Source: Pseudomonas simiae
Lineage (GTDB): Bacteria; Pseudomonadota; Gammaproteobacteria; Pseudomonadales; Pseudomonadaceae
Direction of reading: 5' to 3'
DNA length: 64,000 bases
Assembly (NCBI RefSeq): GCF_900111895.1
Contig: NZ_FOKB01000007.1
Location: 186,001 to 250,000, forward strand
The notes under the pieces were generated by a model that worked only from the letters and a program-made list of their open reading frames with translations, was not told the DNA's origin and did no database searches. Below, in pieces: positions 24,718 through 33,757 of the stretch. Position 1 is the first letter of the stretch. Each line of letters begins with the position of its first letter. The position numbers were made by a program, and so were the translations under genes.

Positions 24718-27324
24718 ATGCACGAACAATATCAGCCCCGTGAAATAGAAAATGCCGCCCAAACCTTCTGGGACGAGCAAAAGTCCTTTGAAGTCAGTGA
24801 ACAGCCAGGCAAGGAGACTTACTACTGCCTATCGATGTTCCCTTACCCCAGCGGCAAGCTACACATGGGGCACGTGCGTAACTACACCATCGGCGACGTG
24901 ATTTCCCGTTACCAGCGCATGCAAGGCAAGAACGTCCTGCAACCCATGGGTTGGGACGCCTTCGGCATGCCGGCGGAAAACGCCGCGATGAAAAACAACG
25001 TGGCGCCCGCCAAGTGGACCTACGAAAACATCGCCTACATGAAAACCCAGCTGCGCAGCCTGGGCCTGGCGGTGGATTGGTCCCGCGAAGTGACCACCTG
25101 CAAGCCGGATTACTACCGCTGGGAACAATGGCTGTTCACTCGCCTGTTCGAAAAAGGCGTGATCTACAAAAAAAGCGGCACCGTGAACTGGGACCCGATC
25201 GACCAGACCGTCCTGGCCAACGAACAGGTGATCGACGGTCGCGGCTGGCGCTCCGGCGCGCTGATCGAAAAGCGCGAAATCCCGATGTACTACTTCAAGA
25301 TCACCGCCTATGCGGATGAGCTCTTGTCGAGCCTCGACGACCTGCCGGGCTGGCCTGAGCAGGTCAAGACCATGCAGCGCAACTGGATCGGCAAGTCGAA
25401 AGGCATGGAAGTGCAGTTCCCGTACAACGTCGACTCGATCGGCGAAGCGGGCGCACTCAAAGTCTTCACCACCCGTCCGGATACCCTGATGGGCGCGACT
25501 TACGTCGCCGTGGCCGCCGAGCACCCGCTGGCCACCCAGGCCGCACAGAACAACCCTGAGCTGCAGGCGTTCATCGCCGAATGCAAAGGCGGCAGTGTGG
25601 CCGAAGCCGACGTTGCCACCCAGGAGAAAAAAGGCCTGCCCACCGGCCTGTTCGTCGAGCACCCACTGACGGGCGAGAAGCTGCCGGTCTGGGTCGCCAA
25701 CTACGTGCTGATGCACTACGGCGATGGCGCAGTAATGGCTGTGCCGGCTCACGACGAGCGCGATTTCGAATTCGCCACCAAATACAACCTGCCGATCAAA
25801 TCCGTGGTGCGCACCAGCTCGGGCGATACCAACCCGGCCCCGTGGCAAGACGCCTACGGCGAGCACGGTGAACTGATCAATTCCGGCGAGTTCGACGGCC
25901 TGGACTTCCAAGGCGCTTTCGATGCAATCGAAGTTGCACTGATCAAGAAAAACCTCGGTGCCTCGCGCACCCAGTTCCGTCTGCGTGACTGGGGCATCAG
26001 CCGCCAGCGCTACTGGGGCTGCCCGATCCCGATCATTCACTGCGAAAGCTGTGGCGACGTGCCAGTACCGGAAGACCAACTGCCGGTTGTCCTGCCGGAA
26101 GATGTGGTACCGGATGGCGCCGGTTCGCCATTGGCGCGCATGCCCGAGTTCTACGAATGCAGCTGCCCGAAATGCGGCCAGCCTGCCAAGCGTGAAACCG
26201 ACACCATGGACACCTTCGTCGAGTCCTCGTGGTACTACGCCCGTTACGCCTCGCCGCACTACGAGGGTGGCCTGGTGGAAAAATCCGCGGCCGATCACTG
26301 GCTGCCGGTTGACCAGTACATCGGCGGTATCGAACACGCCATCCTTCACCTGCTGTATGCGCGCTTCTTCCACAAGCTGATGCGCGATGAAGGCCTGGTG
26401 AGCTCCGATGAGCCGTTCAAGAACCTGCTGACCCAGGGCATGGTGGTCGCCGAGACTTACTATCGCCGAGAAGCCAATGGCGCCTATACCTGGTTCAACC
26501 CGGCCGACGTTGAGCTTGAGCGCGACAGCAAAGCCAAGGTCATCAGCGCCAAGCTGATCGCCGATGGCCTGCCGGTGGAAATCGGCGGCACCGAGAAGAT
26601 GGCCAAGTCAAAGAACAACGGCGTTGACCCACAGTCGATGATCGATCAGTTCGGCGCCGACACCTGCCGCCTGTTCATGATGTTCGCCTCGCCGCCCGAC
26701 ATGAGCGCCGAATGGTCCGACTCCGGCGTCGAAGGTTCGCACCGCTTCCTCAAGCGCGTCTGGCGCCTGGCGCACGCCCACATCAGCCAGGGCCTGCCGG
26801 GCAAACTGGACGTGAACGCCTTGAGCGACGAGCAGAAACTGATTCGCCGCAGCACCCACCTGGCCATCAAGCAAGCCAGCCAGGACGTGGGCCAGAACCA
26901 CAAGTTCAACACCGCCATCGCCCAGGTGATGACACTGATGAACGTGCTGGAAAAAGCACCACAAGCGACCGAACAGGATCGTGCACTGGTACAGGAAGGC
27001 CTGGAAACGGTCACCCTGCTGCTGGCACCGATCACGCCGCACATCAGCCACGACCTGTGGAACCGCCTGGGCCACAGCGAAGCCGTCATCGATGCACGCT
27101 GGCCGGTGCAGGATGACAGCGCCCTGGTACAGGACACGCTGCAACTGGTGATCCAGGTCAACGGCAAACTGCGTGGCCAGATCGACATGCCGGCTACCGC
27201 CAGCCGCGAAGACGTTGAAGCGGCTGCCCGCGTCAACGAAAACGTGCTGCGCTTTACCGAAGGCCTGACGATCCGCAAAGTGATCGTGGTGCCTGGCAAA
27301 CTGGTCAATATCGTCGCTAGCTAA
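24718..27324 (+). CDS. leuS: Leucyl-tRNA synthetase
   Basis: Class I synthetase of 868 residues charging tRNA-Leu. The HIGH motif appears as HMGH (49-52, in PYPSGKLHMGHVRNY). The CP1 editing domain spans about 220-415 and includes TRPDTLMGATYVAVAAEHP and VPAHDERDFEFA. A zinc-like cysteine set (CESCGDVP and CSCPKCGQPAKRE) lies in the leucine-specific region. The second signature is KMAKS (about 627-631) rather than KMSKS. The start MHEQYQPREIE is the family start; 23 upstream in-frame residues are not conserved. lptE and holA follow on the same strand. Confidence 0.97.
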   Translation: MHEQYQPREIENAAQTFWDEQKSFEVSEQPGKETYYCLSMFPYPSGKLHMGHVRNYTIGDVISRYQRMQGKNVLQPMGWDAFGMPAENAAMKNNVAPAKWTYENIAYMKTQLRSLGLAVDWSREVTTCKPDYYRWEQWLFTRLFEKGVIYKKSGTVNWDPIDQTVLANEQVIDGRGWRSGALIEKREIPMYYFKITAYADELLSSLDDLPGWPEQVKTMQRNWIGKSKGMEVQFPYNVDSIGEAGALKVFTTRPDTLMGATYVAVAAEHPLATQAAQNNPELQAFIAECKGGSVAEADVATQEKKGLPTGLFVEHPLTGEKLPVWVANYVLMHYGDGAVMAVPAHDERDFEFATKYNLPIKSVVRTSSGDTNPAPWQDAYGEHGELINSGEFDGLDFQGAFDAIEVALIKKNLGASRTQFRLRDWGISRQRYWGCPIPIIHCESCGDVPVPEDQLPVVLPEDVVPDGAGSPLARMPEFYECSCPKCGQPAKRETDTMDTFVESSWYYARYASPHYEGGLVEKSAADHWLPVDQYIGGIEHAILHLLYARFFHKLMRDEGLVSSDEPFKNLLTQGMVVAETYYRREANGAYTWFNPADVELERDSKAKVISAKLIADGLPVEIGGTEKMAKSKNNGVDPQSMIDQFGADTCRLFMMFASPPDMSAEWSDSGVEGSHRFLKRVWRLAHAHISQGLPGKLDVNALSDEQKLIRRSTHLAIKQASQDVGQNHKFNTAIAQVMTLMNVLEKAPQATEQDRALVQEGLETVTLLLAPITPHISHDLWNRLGHSEAVIDARWPVQDDSALVQDTLQLVIQVNGKLRGQIDMPATASREDVEAAARVNENVLRFTEGLTIRKVIVVPGKLVNIVAS

Positions 27325-27334
27325 TCGGATCGGG

Positions 27335-27354
27335 CGCAGGGCTTGAGCCCTGCG
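27335..27354 (+). other. Perfect hairpin between leuS and lptE
   Basis: CGCAGGGC and GCCCTGCG pair around TTGA, 10 bp past the leuS stop. No T-tract follows, so it is more likely an mRNA stabiliser or partial attenuator than a full terminator. Confidence 0.45.
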
Positions 27355-27412
27355 TCGAACAAAGCCTTCAGGGCCTCGATAAGGCCCACATGGTTTCAAG
27401 GGGAGCAACAAA

Positions 27413-28018
27413 ATGATCAAACGCAATTTGCTGGTAATGGGCCTTGCCGTGCTGCTGAGCGCTTGCGGCTTCCAGCTGCGCGGCACCGGCACCAACGACC
27501 TGGCGATCAAGGAACTGGACGTCAGCGCCCGCAATGCCTACGGCGACACCGTGATTCAGTTGCGCCAGGTTCTGGAAAACAGCGGCGTGCACGTTTATAC
27601 CGGCGCGACCTACAAGCTGTTCCTGGCTGATGAGAGAGAAACCCAGCGCAACCTGAGCTACGCCAGCGCCGGCCGTGCGTCGGACATCGAGTTGAGCACC
27701 GAACTGAGCTTTCAAATCCAGGGCCGCGACCATCTGCCATTGATGGGTGACAAGATCCAGGTCCAGAAGGTCGTGAGCCACGATGGCAACAACCTGGTGG
27801 GCTCGGACTCGGAAATCGTCCAAGTGCGCAAGGAAATGCGTCGTGAGCTGGTCCAGCGCATGATCCTGCGCCTGCAACTGCTGACGCCAGTGCAATTGGA
27901 AGCCCTGCAGCAGGCCGCTGACAACAAGGCCAAGGCCGACGCTGATGCGCTGAAAGCCGCCAAAGAGTACGAAGACAACACGCCGAAACAATCGCCTGTT
28001 GAAGTACCTGTCGAGTAA
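27413..28018 (+). CDS. lptE: LPS-assembly lipoprotein LptE
   Basis: Outer-membrane lipoprotein of 201 residues that plugs LptD and delivers lipopolysaccharide to the cell surface. The signal peptide MIKRNLLVMGLAVLLSACG has lipobox LSAC with the lipidated Cys near 18, followed at once by GFQLRGTG, the hallmark of LptE. The core (20-160) is the expected alpha/beta fold. The C-terminus is a helical, Lys/Ala/Asp-rich tail (about 160-190) found in pseudomonads. GGGGAG lies before the ATG. Position between leuS and holA matches the E. coli order. Confidence 0.95.
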   Translation: MIKRNLLVMGLAVLLSACGFQLRGTGTNDLAIKELDVSARNAYGDTVIQLRQVLENSGVHVYTGATYKLFLADERETQRNLSYASAGRASDIELSTELSFQIQGRDHLPLMGDKIQVQKVVSHDGNNLVGSDSEIVQVRKEMRRELVQRMILRLQLLTPVQLEALQQAADNKAKADADALKAAKEYEDNTPKQSPVEVPVE

Positions 28019-28023
28019 GCCAG

Positions 28024-28046
28024 ACGGGGCGCCCCAAACGCCCCGT
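28024..28046 (+). other. Hairpin between lptE and holA
   Basis: ACGGGGCG (28024-28031) and CGCCCCGT (28039-28046) pair around a 7-nt loop. There is no T-tract, and holA starts 12 bp later, so readthrough is expected. The structure may tune the lptE:holA ratio. Confidence 0.4.
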
Positions 28047-28057
28047 TCGCCCTGCCT

Positions 28058-29095
28058 ATGAAACTCGCTCCCGCCCAACTCGCCAAACACCTGCAAGGTG
28101 GCCTTGCGCCTGTCTATATCGTCAGCGGCGATGACCCGCTGCTGTGCCAGGAAGCCGCCGACGCCATCCGCATGGCGGCACGCCAGCAAGGCTTCGACGA
28201 ACGCCAGGTCTTCAGCGCCGACGCCAGTTTCGACTGGGGCACGCTGCTGCAAGCTGGCGCAAGCATGTCGTTGTTTGCCGAAAAACGCCTGCTGGAACTG
28301 CGCCTGCCTTCGGGCAAGCCGGGCGACAAAGGCGCTGCCGCCTTGATGGAATACTGCTCACGCCCGGCCGAAGACACGGTGCTGCTGATCAGCCTGCCCA
28401 AGCTCGACGGCAGTGCGCAGAAAACCAAATGGGGCAAGGCCCTGGTGGAAGGGGCGCACACCCAGTTCATCCAGATCTGGCCAGTGGACAGCAACCAGCT
28501 GCCGCAGTGGATTCGCCAGCGCCTGTCCCAATCGGGGCTGTCGGCGACCCAGGACGCGGTGGAGCTGATCGCCGCCCGGGTCGAAGGCAACTTGCTTGCC
28601 GCCGCCCAGGAGATCGAAAAGCTCAAGCTGATGGCCGAAGACGGGCAGATTACCGTCGAGACCGTCCAGGGCGCCGTGGCGGATAGCGCACGCTTTGATG
28701 TGTTCGGACTGGTGGACGCGATCCTTAATGGCGAACCCGCCCACGCCCTGCGCATGCTCGAAGGCCTGCGTGGCGAAGGGGTGGAACCACCGGTGATTCT
28801 CTGGGCCCTGGCCCGTGAACTGCGCGTACTGGCCAATATTGCCCTGCAATACAGCCAGGGCACGCCGCTGGACAAGGCCTTCAGCCAAGCCCGGCCGCCG
28901 GTATGGGACAAGCGCAAACCGCTGATGAGCAAAGCGCTGCAGCGGCACTCGGCGCAACGCTGGGCGCAACTCTTGCTGGAAGCGCAGCGCATCGACGCAC
29001 AGATCAAGGGCCAGGCGGCCGGTTCGCCATGGATGAGCCTGAGCCGTTTGTCGCTGTTGATGGCCGGCCAGCGCTTGACCCTCCCCGCCGAATAA
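28058..29095 (+). CDS. holA: DNA polymerase III delta subunit
   Basis: Clamp-loader subunit of 345 residues that opens the beta clamp. It has the AAA+-like arrangement without a functional P-loop: MKLAPAQLAKHLQGGLAPVYIVSGDDPLLCQEAAD at the N-terminus (delta-type YIVSGDDPLL motif), a central domain with ELRLPSGKPGDKGAAAL, and a C-terminal helical collar (about 215-340) with LWALARELRVLANI and WMSLSRLSLLMAGQ. The length equals E. coli HolA (343). It is the last gene of leuS-lptE-holA; a REP pair follows. Confidence 0.95.
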   Translation: MKLAPAQLAKHLQGGLAPVYIVSGDDPLLCQEAADAIRMAARQQGFDERQVFSADASFDWGTLLQAGASMSLFAEKRLLELRLPSGKPGDKGAAALMEYCSRPAEDTVLLISLPKLDGSAQKTKWGKALVEGAHTQFIQIWPVDSNQLPQWIRQRLSQSGLSATQDAVELIAARVEGNLLAAAQEIEKLKLMAEDGQITVETVQGAVADSARFDVFGLVDAILNGEPAHALRMLEGLRGEGVEPPVILWALARELRVLANIALQYSQGTPLDKAFSQARPPVWDKRKPLMSKALQRHSAQRWAQLLLEAQRIDAQIKGQAAGSPWMSLSRLSLLMAGQRLTLPAE

Positions 29096-29122
29096 CACCC
29101 TCTTGAAACACCACGTTCCCCT

Positions 29123-29209
29123 GTGGGAGCCGAGCTTGCCCGCGATGCAGGCACCTCGTTTTTTCAGAGGCATCGAGCTGATGCTATCGCAGGCAAGCCA
29201 GCCCCCACA
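29123..29209. repeat. Divergent REP pair
   Basis: Arms 29123-29145 (with substitutions) and 29183-29209 belong to the TGCCTGCGAT type and lie between holA and arfA. Confidence 0.8.
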
Positions 29210-29323
29210 TTCACCGCGCTTACTTCAGCTTACGAAAACACCTACACATCGCCGGGCTTTACAGCGGCCCGACTTCGGCAGATGATTTGCACCGCTTCAT
29301 CCCACCTGACGAGAGTACCGTCC

Positions 29324-29488
29324 ATGAGCAAAAAGCCATCCAAGCATGGCCCCAACAAGGCCAAATCCATCATCGCCCAGCCACTGTTCCGCAGCCGTCA
29401 GGAACGCGCCGGCAAGGGCAAAGGCAGCTACCGCCGCGAAGCCTTCCAGTCTAATAGCTGGGAGGCTTCTTACTTTCTGGCTGCCTGA
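29324..29488 (+). CDS. arfA: Alternative ribosome-rescue factor ArfA
   Basis: A protein of 54 residues matching ArfA, which recruits RF2 to ribosomes stalled on non-stop mRNA as a back-up to tmRNA. The diagnostic segment is PLFRSRQERAGKGKGSYRREAF (residues 20-41) with KGKGSY at 31-36, followed by NSWEAS. Codons 39-49 overlap a 12-bp hairpin followed by T-rich sequence. Many transcripts should therefore end inside the reading frame and give a shortened active peptide of about 49 residues only when tmRNA fails. This is the known ArfA control logic. The ATG at 29324 gives MSKKPSKHG, consistent with other family members. Confidence 0.88.
   Translation: MSKKPSKHGPNKAKSIIAQPLFRSRQERAGKGKGSYRREAFQSNSWEASYFLAA
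29438..29480 (+). terminator. Terminator-like hairpin inside the arfA coding sequence
   Basis: GAAGCCTTCCAG (29438-29449) and CTGGGAGGCTTC (29458-29469) form a 12-bp stem with one G-T pair and an 8-nt loop, followed by TTACTTTC. It lies before the arfA stop (29486-29488), so termination or RNase III cleavage yields a non-stop message. Confidence 0.7.
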
Positions 29489-29549
29489 AGGCAAGCGCCC
29501 CTCTGACATGATAAGGTCTGCACCTGATTTGTAATCCCTGGACCTGTGC

Positions 29550-30875
29550 ATGCCCTCTAGTCTTTCCCATCGTTGGCACCTTCGCCAATTGATCGCTGCC
29601 TCCAGCCTCATTCTGCTCGTCGCCTGCGCGGAAAAACCGACCGCCGCCGACGCTCAACCCCTGCCCAAACTCCAGACCGCCCCCGTGGTAGCGCCCGCTG
29701 TCGTGGCCCCGCTGGCCGTGGACAATCTGGACATCCAACCGACCCAGACCTTCGCCGAATGGCAGGCGGGCTTTCGTGTGCAAGCCCTGCAGGCCGGCAT
29801 CACCGCTGCCGTGTTCGACAACGCCTTCGCCAATGTCACCCCGGACATGGCGGTGATCCGGGCCGATCGCAGCCAGCCTGAATTTTCCCGCCCGGTGTGG
29901 GAGTACCTCGATGGCGCCCTCTCGCCACTGCGCGTACGTAACGGCCAGTCGCTGTTGATCAAGTACGCCGACATCCTGCAAAGCATCGAACAACGCTATG
30001 GCGTCGACCGCCAGGCATTGGTGTCGGTATGGGGGATGGAGAGCAACTTCGGCCAGTTCCAGGGCAATAACTCAGTGATCCGCTCACTCGCGACCCTGGC
30101 CTATGAAGGCCGTCGCCCAGCATTCGCCCAGGCGCAATTGCTGGCCGCGTTGCAGATCATCCAGCATGGCGATATCCAGGCCGACCAGATGAAAGGCTCC
30201 TGGGCCGGCGCCATGGGCCAGACCCAATTCATCCCGACCACCTACAACACCCACGCCGTGGACTTCGATGGCGACGGTCGCCGCGATATCTGGAACAGCC
30301 CGGCCGACGCCCTCGCCTCTACCGCGCACTACCTGCAAAGCTCCGGCTGGCAGAAGGGCCAGCCGTGGGGCTTCGAGGTGAAACAACTGCCGGCGAATTT
30401 CGATTACGCACTGGCCGATGGCGGCATCCGCAAGACAGTTGCTGAATGGCTGAAACTGGGCATCCAACTGCCGCCGGGCGCAACCCTGCCGCCGAACGTT
30501 GACCAACTGTCCGCTGCCTTGCTATTGCCGGCCGGTTACCGTGGTCCGGCCTTCCTGGTGCTGGATAACTTCCGTGCAATCCTCAAGTACAACAACTCGT
30601 CGTCCTACGCATTGGCGGTTGGCCTGCTGTCGGAACGCTTCGCGGGCGGTGGCGTGATTCGTGGCGATTGGCCGAAGGATGAGCTGCCGTTGAGCCGCTC
30701 GCAGCGTATCGACCTGCAGACAGCCTTGAGTGCCAATGGCTATGACGCGGGCAACCCGGACGGCATTATCGGCGCCAATACGCGCAAGGCGATCCGTGCA
30801 GCGCAGCAAGCGCTGGGCTGGCCGGCGGATGGCTATCCGACGGTGAAGCTGCTGGAATCGTTGCAGAACCGCTAG
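29550..30875 (+). CDS. sltB3: MltB-family lytic transglycosylase with peptidoglycan-binding domain (SltB3-like)
   Basis: Lipoprotein lytic transglycosylase of 441 residues that cleaves the MurNAc-GlcNAc bond with formation of 1,6-anhydroMurNAc. The signal peptide ends in lipobox LVAC (Cys26). The catalytic domain (about 65-360) holds the general-acid Glu in VSVWGMESNFGQ (about 164) plus GSWAGAMGQTQFIPTTYNTHAVDFDGDGRRDIW. A C-terminal PG_binding_1 domain (about 380-438, SQRIDLQTALSANGYDAGNPDGIIG) anchors it to peptidoglycan. The extra domain and its position fit the enzyme called SltB3 in P. aeruginosa. A second MltB-type gene without this domain lies at 36459. Confidence 0.88.
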   Translation: MPSSLSHRWHLRQLIAASSLILLVACAEKPTAADAQPLPKLQTAPVVAPAVVAPLAVDNLDIQPTQTFAEWQAGFRVQALQAGITAAVFDNAFANVTPDMAVIRADRSQPEFSRPVWEYLDGALSPLRVRNGQSLLIKYADILQSIEQRYGVDRQALVSVWGMESNFGQFQGNNSVIRSLATLAYEGRRPAFAQAQLLAALQIIQHGDIQADQMKGSWAGAMGQTQFIPTTYNTHAVDFDGDGRRDIWNSPADALASTAHYLQSSGWQKGQPWGFEVKQLPANFDYALADGGIRKTVAEWLKLGIQLPPGATLPPNVDQLSAALLLPAGYRGPAFLVLDNFRAILKYNNSSSYALAVGLLSERFAGGGVIRGDWPKDELPLSRSQRIDLQTALSANGYDAGNPDGIIGANTRKAIRAAQQALGWPADGYPTVKLLESLQNR

Positions 30876-30890
30876 ATCGGCTTATGGCTG

Positions 30891-30985
30891 CCACCGCTTT
30901 CGCGAGCAAGCCCGCTCCCACATTTGACCGAGTTCCAACTTTGGAATGCTGACAAATGTGGGAGCGGGCTTGCTCGCGAAGGCGG
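30891..30985. repeat. REP pair (TTCGCGAGC arms first)
   Basis: Arms 30891-30922 and 30957-30985 lie between the convergent sltB3 and ldcA genes. The order of arms is the same as in the 17161 element. Confidence 0.9.
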
Positions 30986-31005
30986 TTTGTTAGGCGACAA
31001 CAAGC

Positions 31006-31926
31006 TCAGGCCTTGAACACCACATCCTGCTCCAACACCACCCTCTTCTCCCCCGCATCCAGCCTGACCAACGCGCCCATCGGCAGCGTCAGATTCGGAT
31101 CACAATGCCCGCTGCGCCAGCCTGACAGCACCGGAATGCGCAAGGGTTCGAAGGTCTGCTTGAGTAGGCGCTCCAGCGCGGCACCGTCCACCCCCGCCAC
31201 ATCCCCGACCAGCACACCGGCAACCTGCGCCAGCTTGCCCGCCAAACGCAGGTGCGTCAGCAGGCGGTCAATGCGGTAGATCGGCTCGTTGACGTCCTCG
31301 ATCAGCAGGATGATGCCTTCTGCGTCGATCTCGAAGGGCGTGCCCATGACCGCCGCGATCATCGACAGGTTGCCACCCAGCAAGCGCCCACAGGCAATGC
31401 CAGGTTCGAGGGTGGTCAGCGGGTAAGCTGCCGGGTGCGCCAGCACGCTGCCAGCGCCCAATTGGCCGCGCAGCATGCTGAACAATGAAGACTCGGTAGG
31501 TTGCTGCTTGTCACCCAACAGGTCGGCGTTGAGCATCGGCCCGTGGAAGGTCACAAAACCGGCGTAGCGGCTGATTGCCAGGTGCAGAGCGGTTATATCG
31601 CTGTAGCCTACGAATGGCTTGGGGTTGGCGCGCAACAGGTCGAAGTCCAGGCTGTCGAGCAAGCGTGGCGTGCCGTAACCGCCACGCAGGCAGAAGATGG
31701 CGTCGATATCGGGGTTGGCGAAGGCGTTGTGAAGGTCGTTGAGGCGGGTTTTATCGCTGCCGGCGAGGTAGCCATCGCGTTCATAGACGCCGGGGAAGAT
31801 CCGCAGGTCGTAGCCGCGAGTACGCATCCATTGGCCGGCTTTTTCGACGTCCAGGGTGGCGGGGCCGGCGGGGGCGATCAGGGCGATGGTGCCTTCGCTA
31901 CGAAGGGCAGGAACGGCGGCGGTCAT
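31006..31926 (-). CDS. ldcA: LD-carboxypeptidase (peptidase family S66)
   Basis: Cytoplasmic serine peptidase of 306 residues that removes the terminal D-Ala from recycled tetrapeptides. The S66 catalytic Ser is in PFVGYSDITALHLA (preceded by FCLRGGYGTPRLLDSLD). The later Glu and His of the triad fit LLIEDVNEPIYRIDRLLTHL (Glu) and WRSGHCDPNLTLPMG (His). The ATG at 31926 has GGGAGAG about 7 nt upstream. Together with mpl (51.6 kb) it forms the recycling branch of the peptidoglycan genes in this window. Confidence 0.92.
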   Translation of the reverse strand: MTAAVPALRSEGTIALIAPAGPATLDVEKAGQWMRTRGYDLRIFPGVYERDGYLAGSDKTRLNDLHNAFANPDIDAIFCLRGGYGTPRLLDSLDFDLLRANPKPFVGYSDITALHLAISRYAGFVTFHGPMLNADLLGDKQQPTESSLFSMLRGQLGAGSVLAHPAAYPLTTLEPGIACGRLLGGNLSMIAAVMGTPFEIDAEGIILLIEDVNEPIYRIDRLLTHLRLAGKLAQVAGVLVGDVAGVDGAALERLLKQTFEPLRIPVLSGWRSGHCDPNLTLPMGALVRLDAGEKRVVLEQDVVFKA

Positions 31927-31959
31927 ACACAACTCTCCCTAACTAACGCGGAGCGAAAT

Positions 31960-32048
31960 GTGGGAAGGGGCTTGCCCCCGATAGCGGTGGATCAGCCAGC
32001 ACATGTAGCGACTGACATACCGCAATCGGGGGCAAGTCCCCTCCCACA
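31960..32048. repeat. REP pair of a third subtype (GTGGGAAGGGGCTTGCCCCCGATAGCGG)
   Basis: Inverted arms 31960-31988 and 32020-32048 have a GGGGC core unlike the two other families in the window. They lie between the ldcA start and the lipA stop. Confidence 0.85.
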
Positions 32049-32081
32049 TAAGCCCCCTCCCACACTGGGCCTGAACCCCGA

Positions 32082-33107
32082 TCAGGAAACCAGGCTAGCC
32101 TTGACCAGCTTGGCCTGTTCATCAGCGTGATACGAGGAACGTACCAACGGCCCCGACGCCACGTTCTTGAAGCCCATCTTGTAACCTTCCTCGGCGAACC
32201 AGGCGAAGGTGTCCGGGTGCACGAAACGCTGCACCGGCAAGTGGCTGCGGGACGGTTGCAGGTACTGGCCCAGGGTCAGCATGTCGATGTCGTGTTCGCG
32301 CATGCGCTTCATGACTTCGATGACTTCTTCGTCGGTCTCGCCCAGGCCCAGCATCAGGCCGGATTTGGTTGGGATGTGCGGCATCATCTGCTTGAATTTC
32401 TGCAGCAGGGTCAGCGACCACTGGTAGTCCGACCCCGGACGCGCCGCCTTGTACAGGCGTGGCACGGTTTCCAGGTTGTGGTTGAACACATCCGGTGGCT
32501 CGGCGGCGGTGATTTCCAACGCGACCTCCATGCGACCACGGTAGTCCGGCACCAGGGTTTCGAGCATCACGTTCGGCGACAGCTTGCGAATCTCGCGGAT
32601 GCAGTCGGCAAAGTGCTGGGCACCGCCGTCACGCAGGTCGTCGCGGTCAACCGAGGTGATCACCACGTACTTGAGTTTCAGGTCGGCGATGGCGATGGCC
32701 AGGCTTTCCGGCTCGTTGACGTCCAATGGCTTCGGACGGCCGTGGCCCACGTCGCAGAACGGGCAACGACGGGTGCAGATGTCACCCATGATCATGAAGG
32801 TGGCGGTACCGCCGGAGAAGCACTCACCCAGGTTCGGGCAGGACGCTTCTTCGCACACGCTGTGCAGCTTGTGTTTGCGCAGCAAGGCCTTGATACGGTC
32901 GACTTCCGGCGAAACCGGGATGCGCACGCGGATCCAGTCAGGCTTCTTCGGCAGTTCGGTGGTCGGAATGATCTTCACCGGGATGCGTGCAACCTTCTCG
33001 GCGCCGCGCAGCTTGACGCCGGCTTCCACCTTGGCACGCGGGGCCGGGGCCGGACGTTCGGTAACGTCCACCGTCGGGATCATGGTTTGCACTGCATCAG
33101 TAGTCAT
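32082..33107 (-). CDS. lipA: Lipoyl synthase
   Basis: Radical-SAM enzyme of 341 residues inserting two sulfurs into octanoyl groups on lipoyl domains. The auxiliary cluster ligands are C85, C90 and C96 (CEEASCPNLGEC), and the radical-SAM cluster uses C111, C115 and C118 (CTRRCPFC). The C-terminal RSSYHADE supplies the conserved Ser ligand. The N-terminal 50 residues are a pseudomonad-type extension. It begins 2 bp after the lipB stop; ybeD-lipB-lipA form one operon on the minus strand. Confidence 0.97.
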   Translation of the reverse strand: MTTDAVQTMIPTVDVTERPAPAPRAKVEAGVKLRGAEKVARIPVKIIPTTELPKKPDWIRVRIPVSPEVDRIKALLRKHKLHSVCEEASCPNLGECFSGGTATFMIMGDICTRRCPFCDVGHGRPKPLDVNEPESLAIAIADLKLKYVVITSVDRDDLRDGGAQHFADCIREIRKLSPNVMLETLVPDYRGRMEVALEITAAEPPDVFNHNLETVPRLYKAARPGSDYQWSLTLLQKFKQMMPHIPTKSGLMLGLGETDEEVIEVMKRMREHDIDMLTLGQYLQPSRSHLPVQRFVHPDTFAWFAEEGYKMGFKNVASGPLVRSSYHADEQAKLVKASLVS

Positions 33108-33109
33108 AA

Positions 33110-33757
33110 TCAGTCGATTCCGCCCGTAAGGGTCGTCTGCTCAGCATAGTCGAGGTGTTTGACGAGCTGCGCACGCAGCCGGGCACTTACCTCGGCAAAT
33201 TTAATCGGTGTGGCATGGTCGCTCAGTTGCGTCATCGCCAACCCGGCATAGCCACACGGGTTGATGCGCCGGAACGGTGCCAGGTCCATGTCCACATTCA
33301 GGGCCAGGCCATGAAAGGAACAACCGTGGCGAATGCGTAAACCGAGGGAGGCGATTTTCGCGCCGTCCACGTACACACCGGGTGCATCGGGCTTGGCCGC
33401 GGCGCTCACGCCGTAACTGGCCAACAGCTCGATCAGGCAAGCCTCCATACGGCTTACCAAGTCACGTACGCCGAACCCAAGCTTGCGAACGTCCAGCAGC
33501 AGATACGCCACCAGTTGACCCGGACCATGGTAAGTCACTTGACCCCCTCGGTCGACCTGCACCACCGGAATATCACCCGGCAGCAACAGATGCTCGGCCT
33601 TGCCGGCCTGCCCCTGGGTGAAGACCGGCGGGTGTTCCACCAACCAGATTTCATCGGGTGCCGACGTGCCGCGCTCGTTGGTGAACCGCTGCATGGCGTG
33701 CCAGACGGGCTCGTAGTCCATCCGGCCGAGCTCGCGAAAGCCCAGGACGTGAAACAT
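33110..33757 (-). CDS. lipB: Octanoyl-[ACP]:protein N-octanoyltransferase
   Basis: A transferase of 215 residues moving octanoate from ACP to lipoyl domains, the substrate for LipA. Key motifs are RGGQVTYHGPGQLVAYLLLD, the Lys of AKIASLGLRIR (about K134), and the acyl-accepting Cys in INPCGYAGLAMTQL (about C168). The ATG at 33757 shares a base with the ybeD stop (TGATG), so translation is coupled. Confidence 0.97.
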   Translation of the reverse strand: MFHVLGFRELGRMDYEPVWHAMQRFTNERGTSAPDEIWLVEHPPVFTQGQAGKAEHLLLPGDIPVVQVDRGGQVTYHGPGQLVAYLLLDVRKLGFGVRDLVSRMEACLIELLASYGVSAAAKPDAPGVYVDGAKIASLGLRIRHGCSFHGLALNVDMDLAPFRRINPCGYAGLAMTQLSDHATPIKFAEVSARLRAQLVKHLDYAEQTTLTGGID

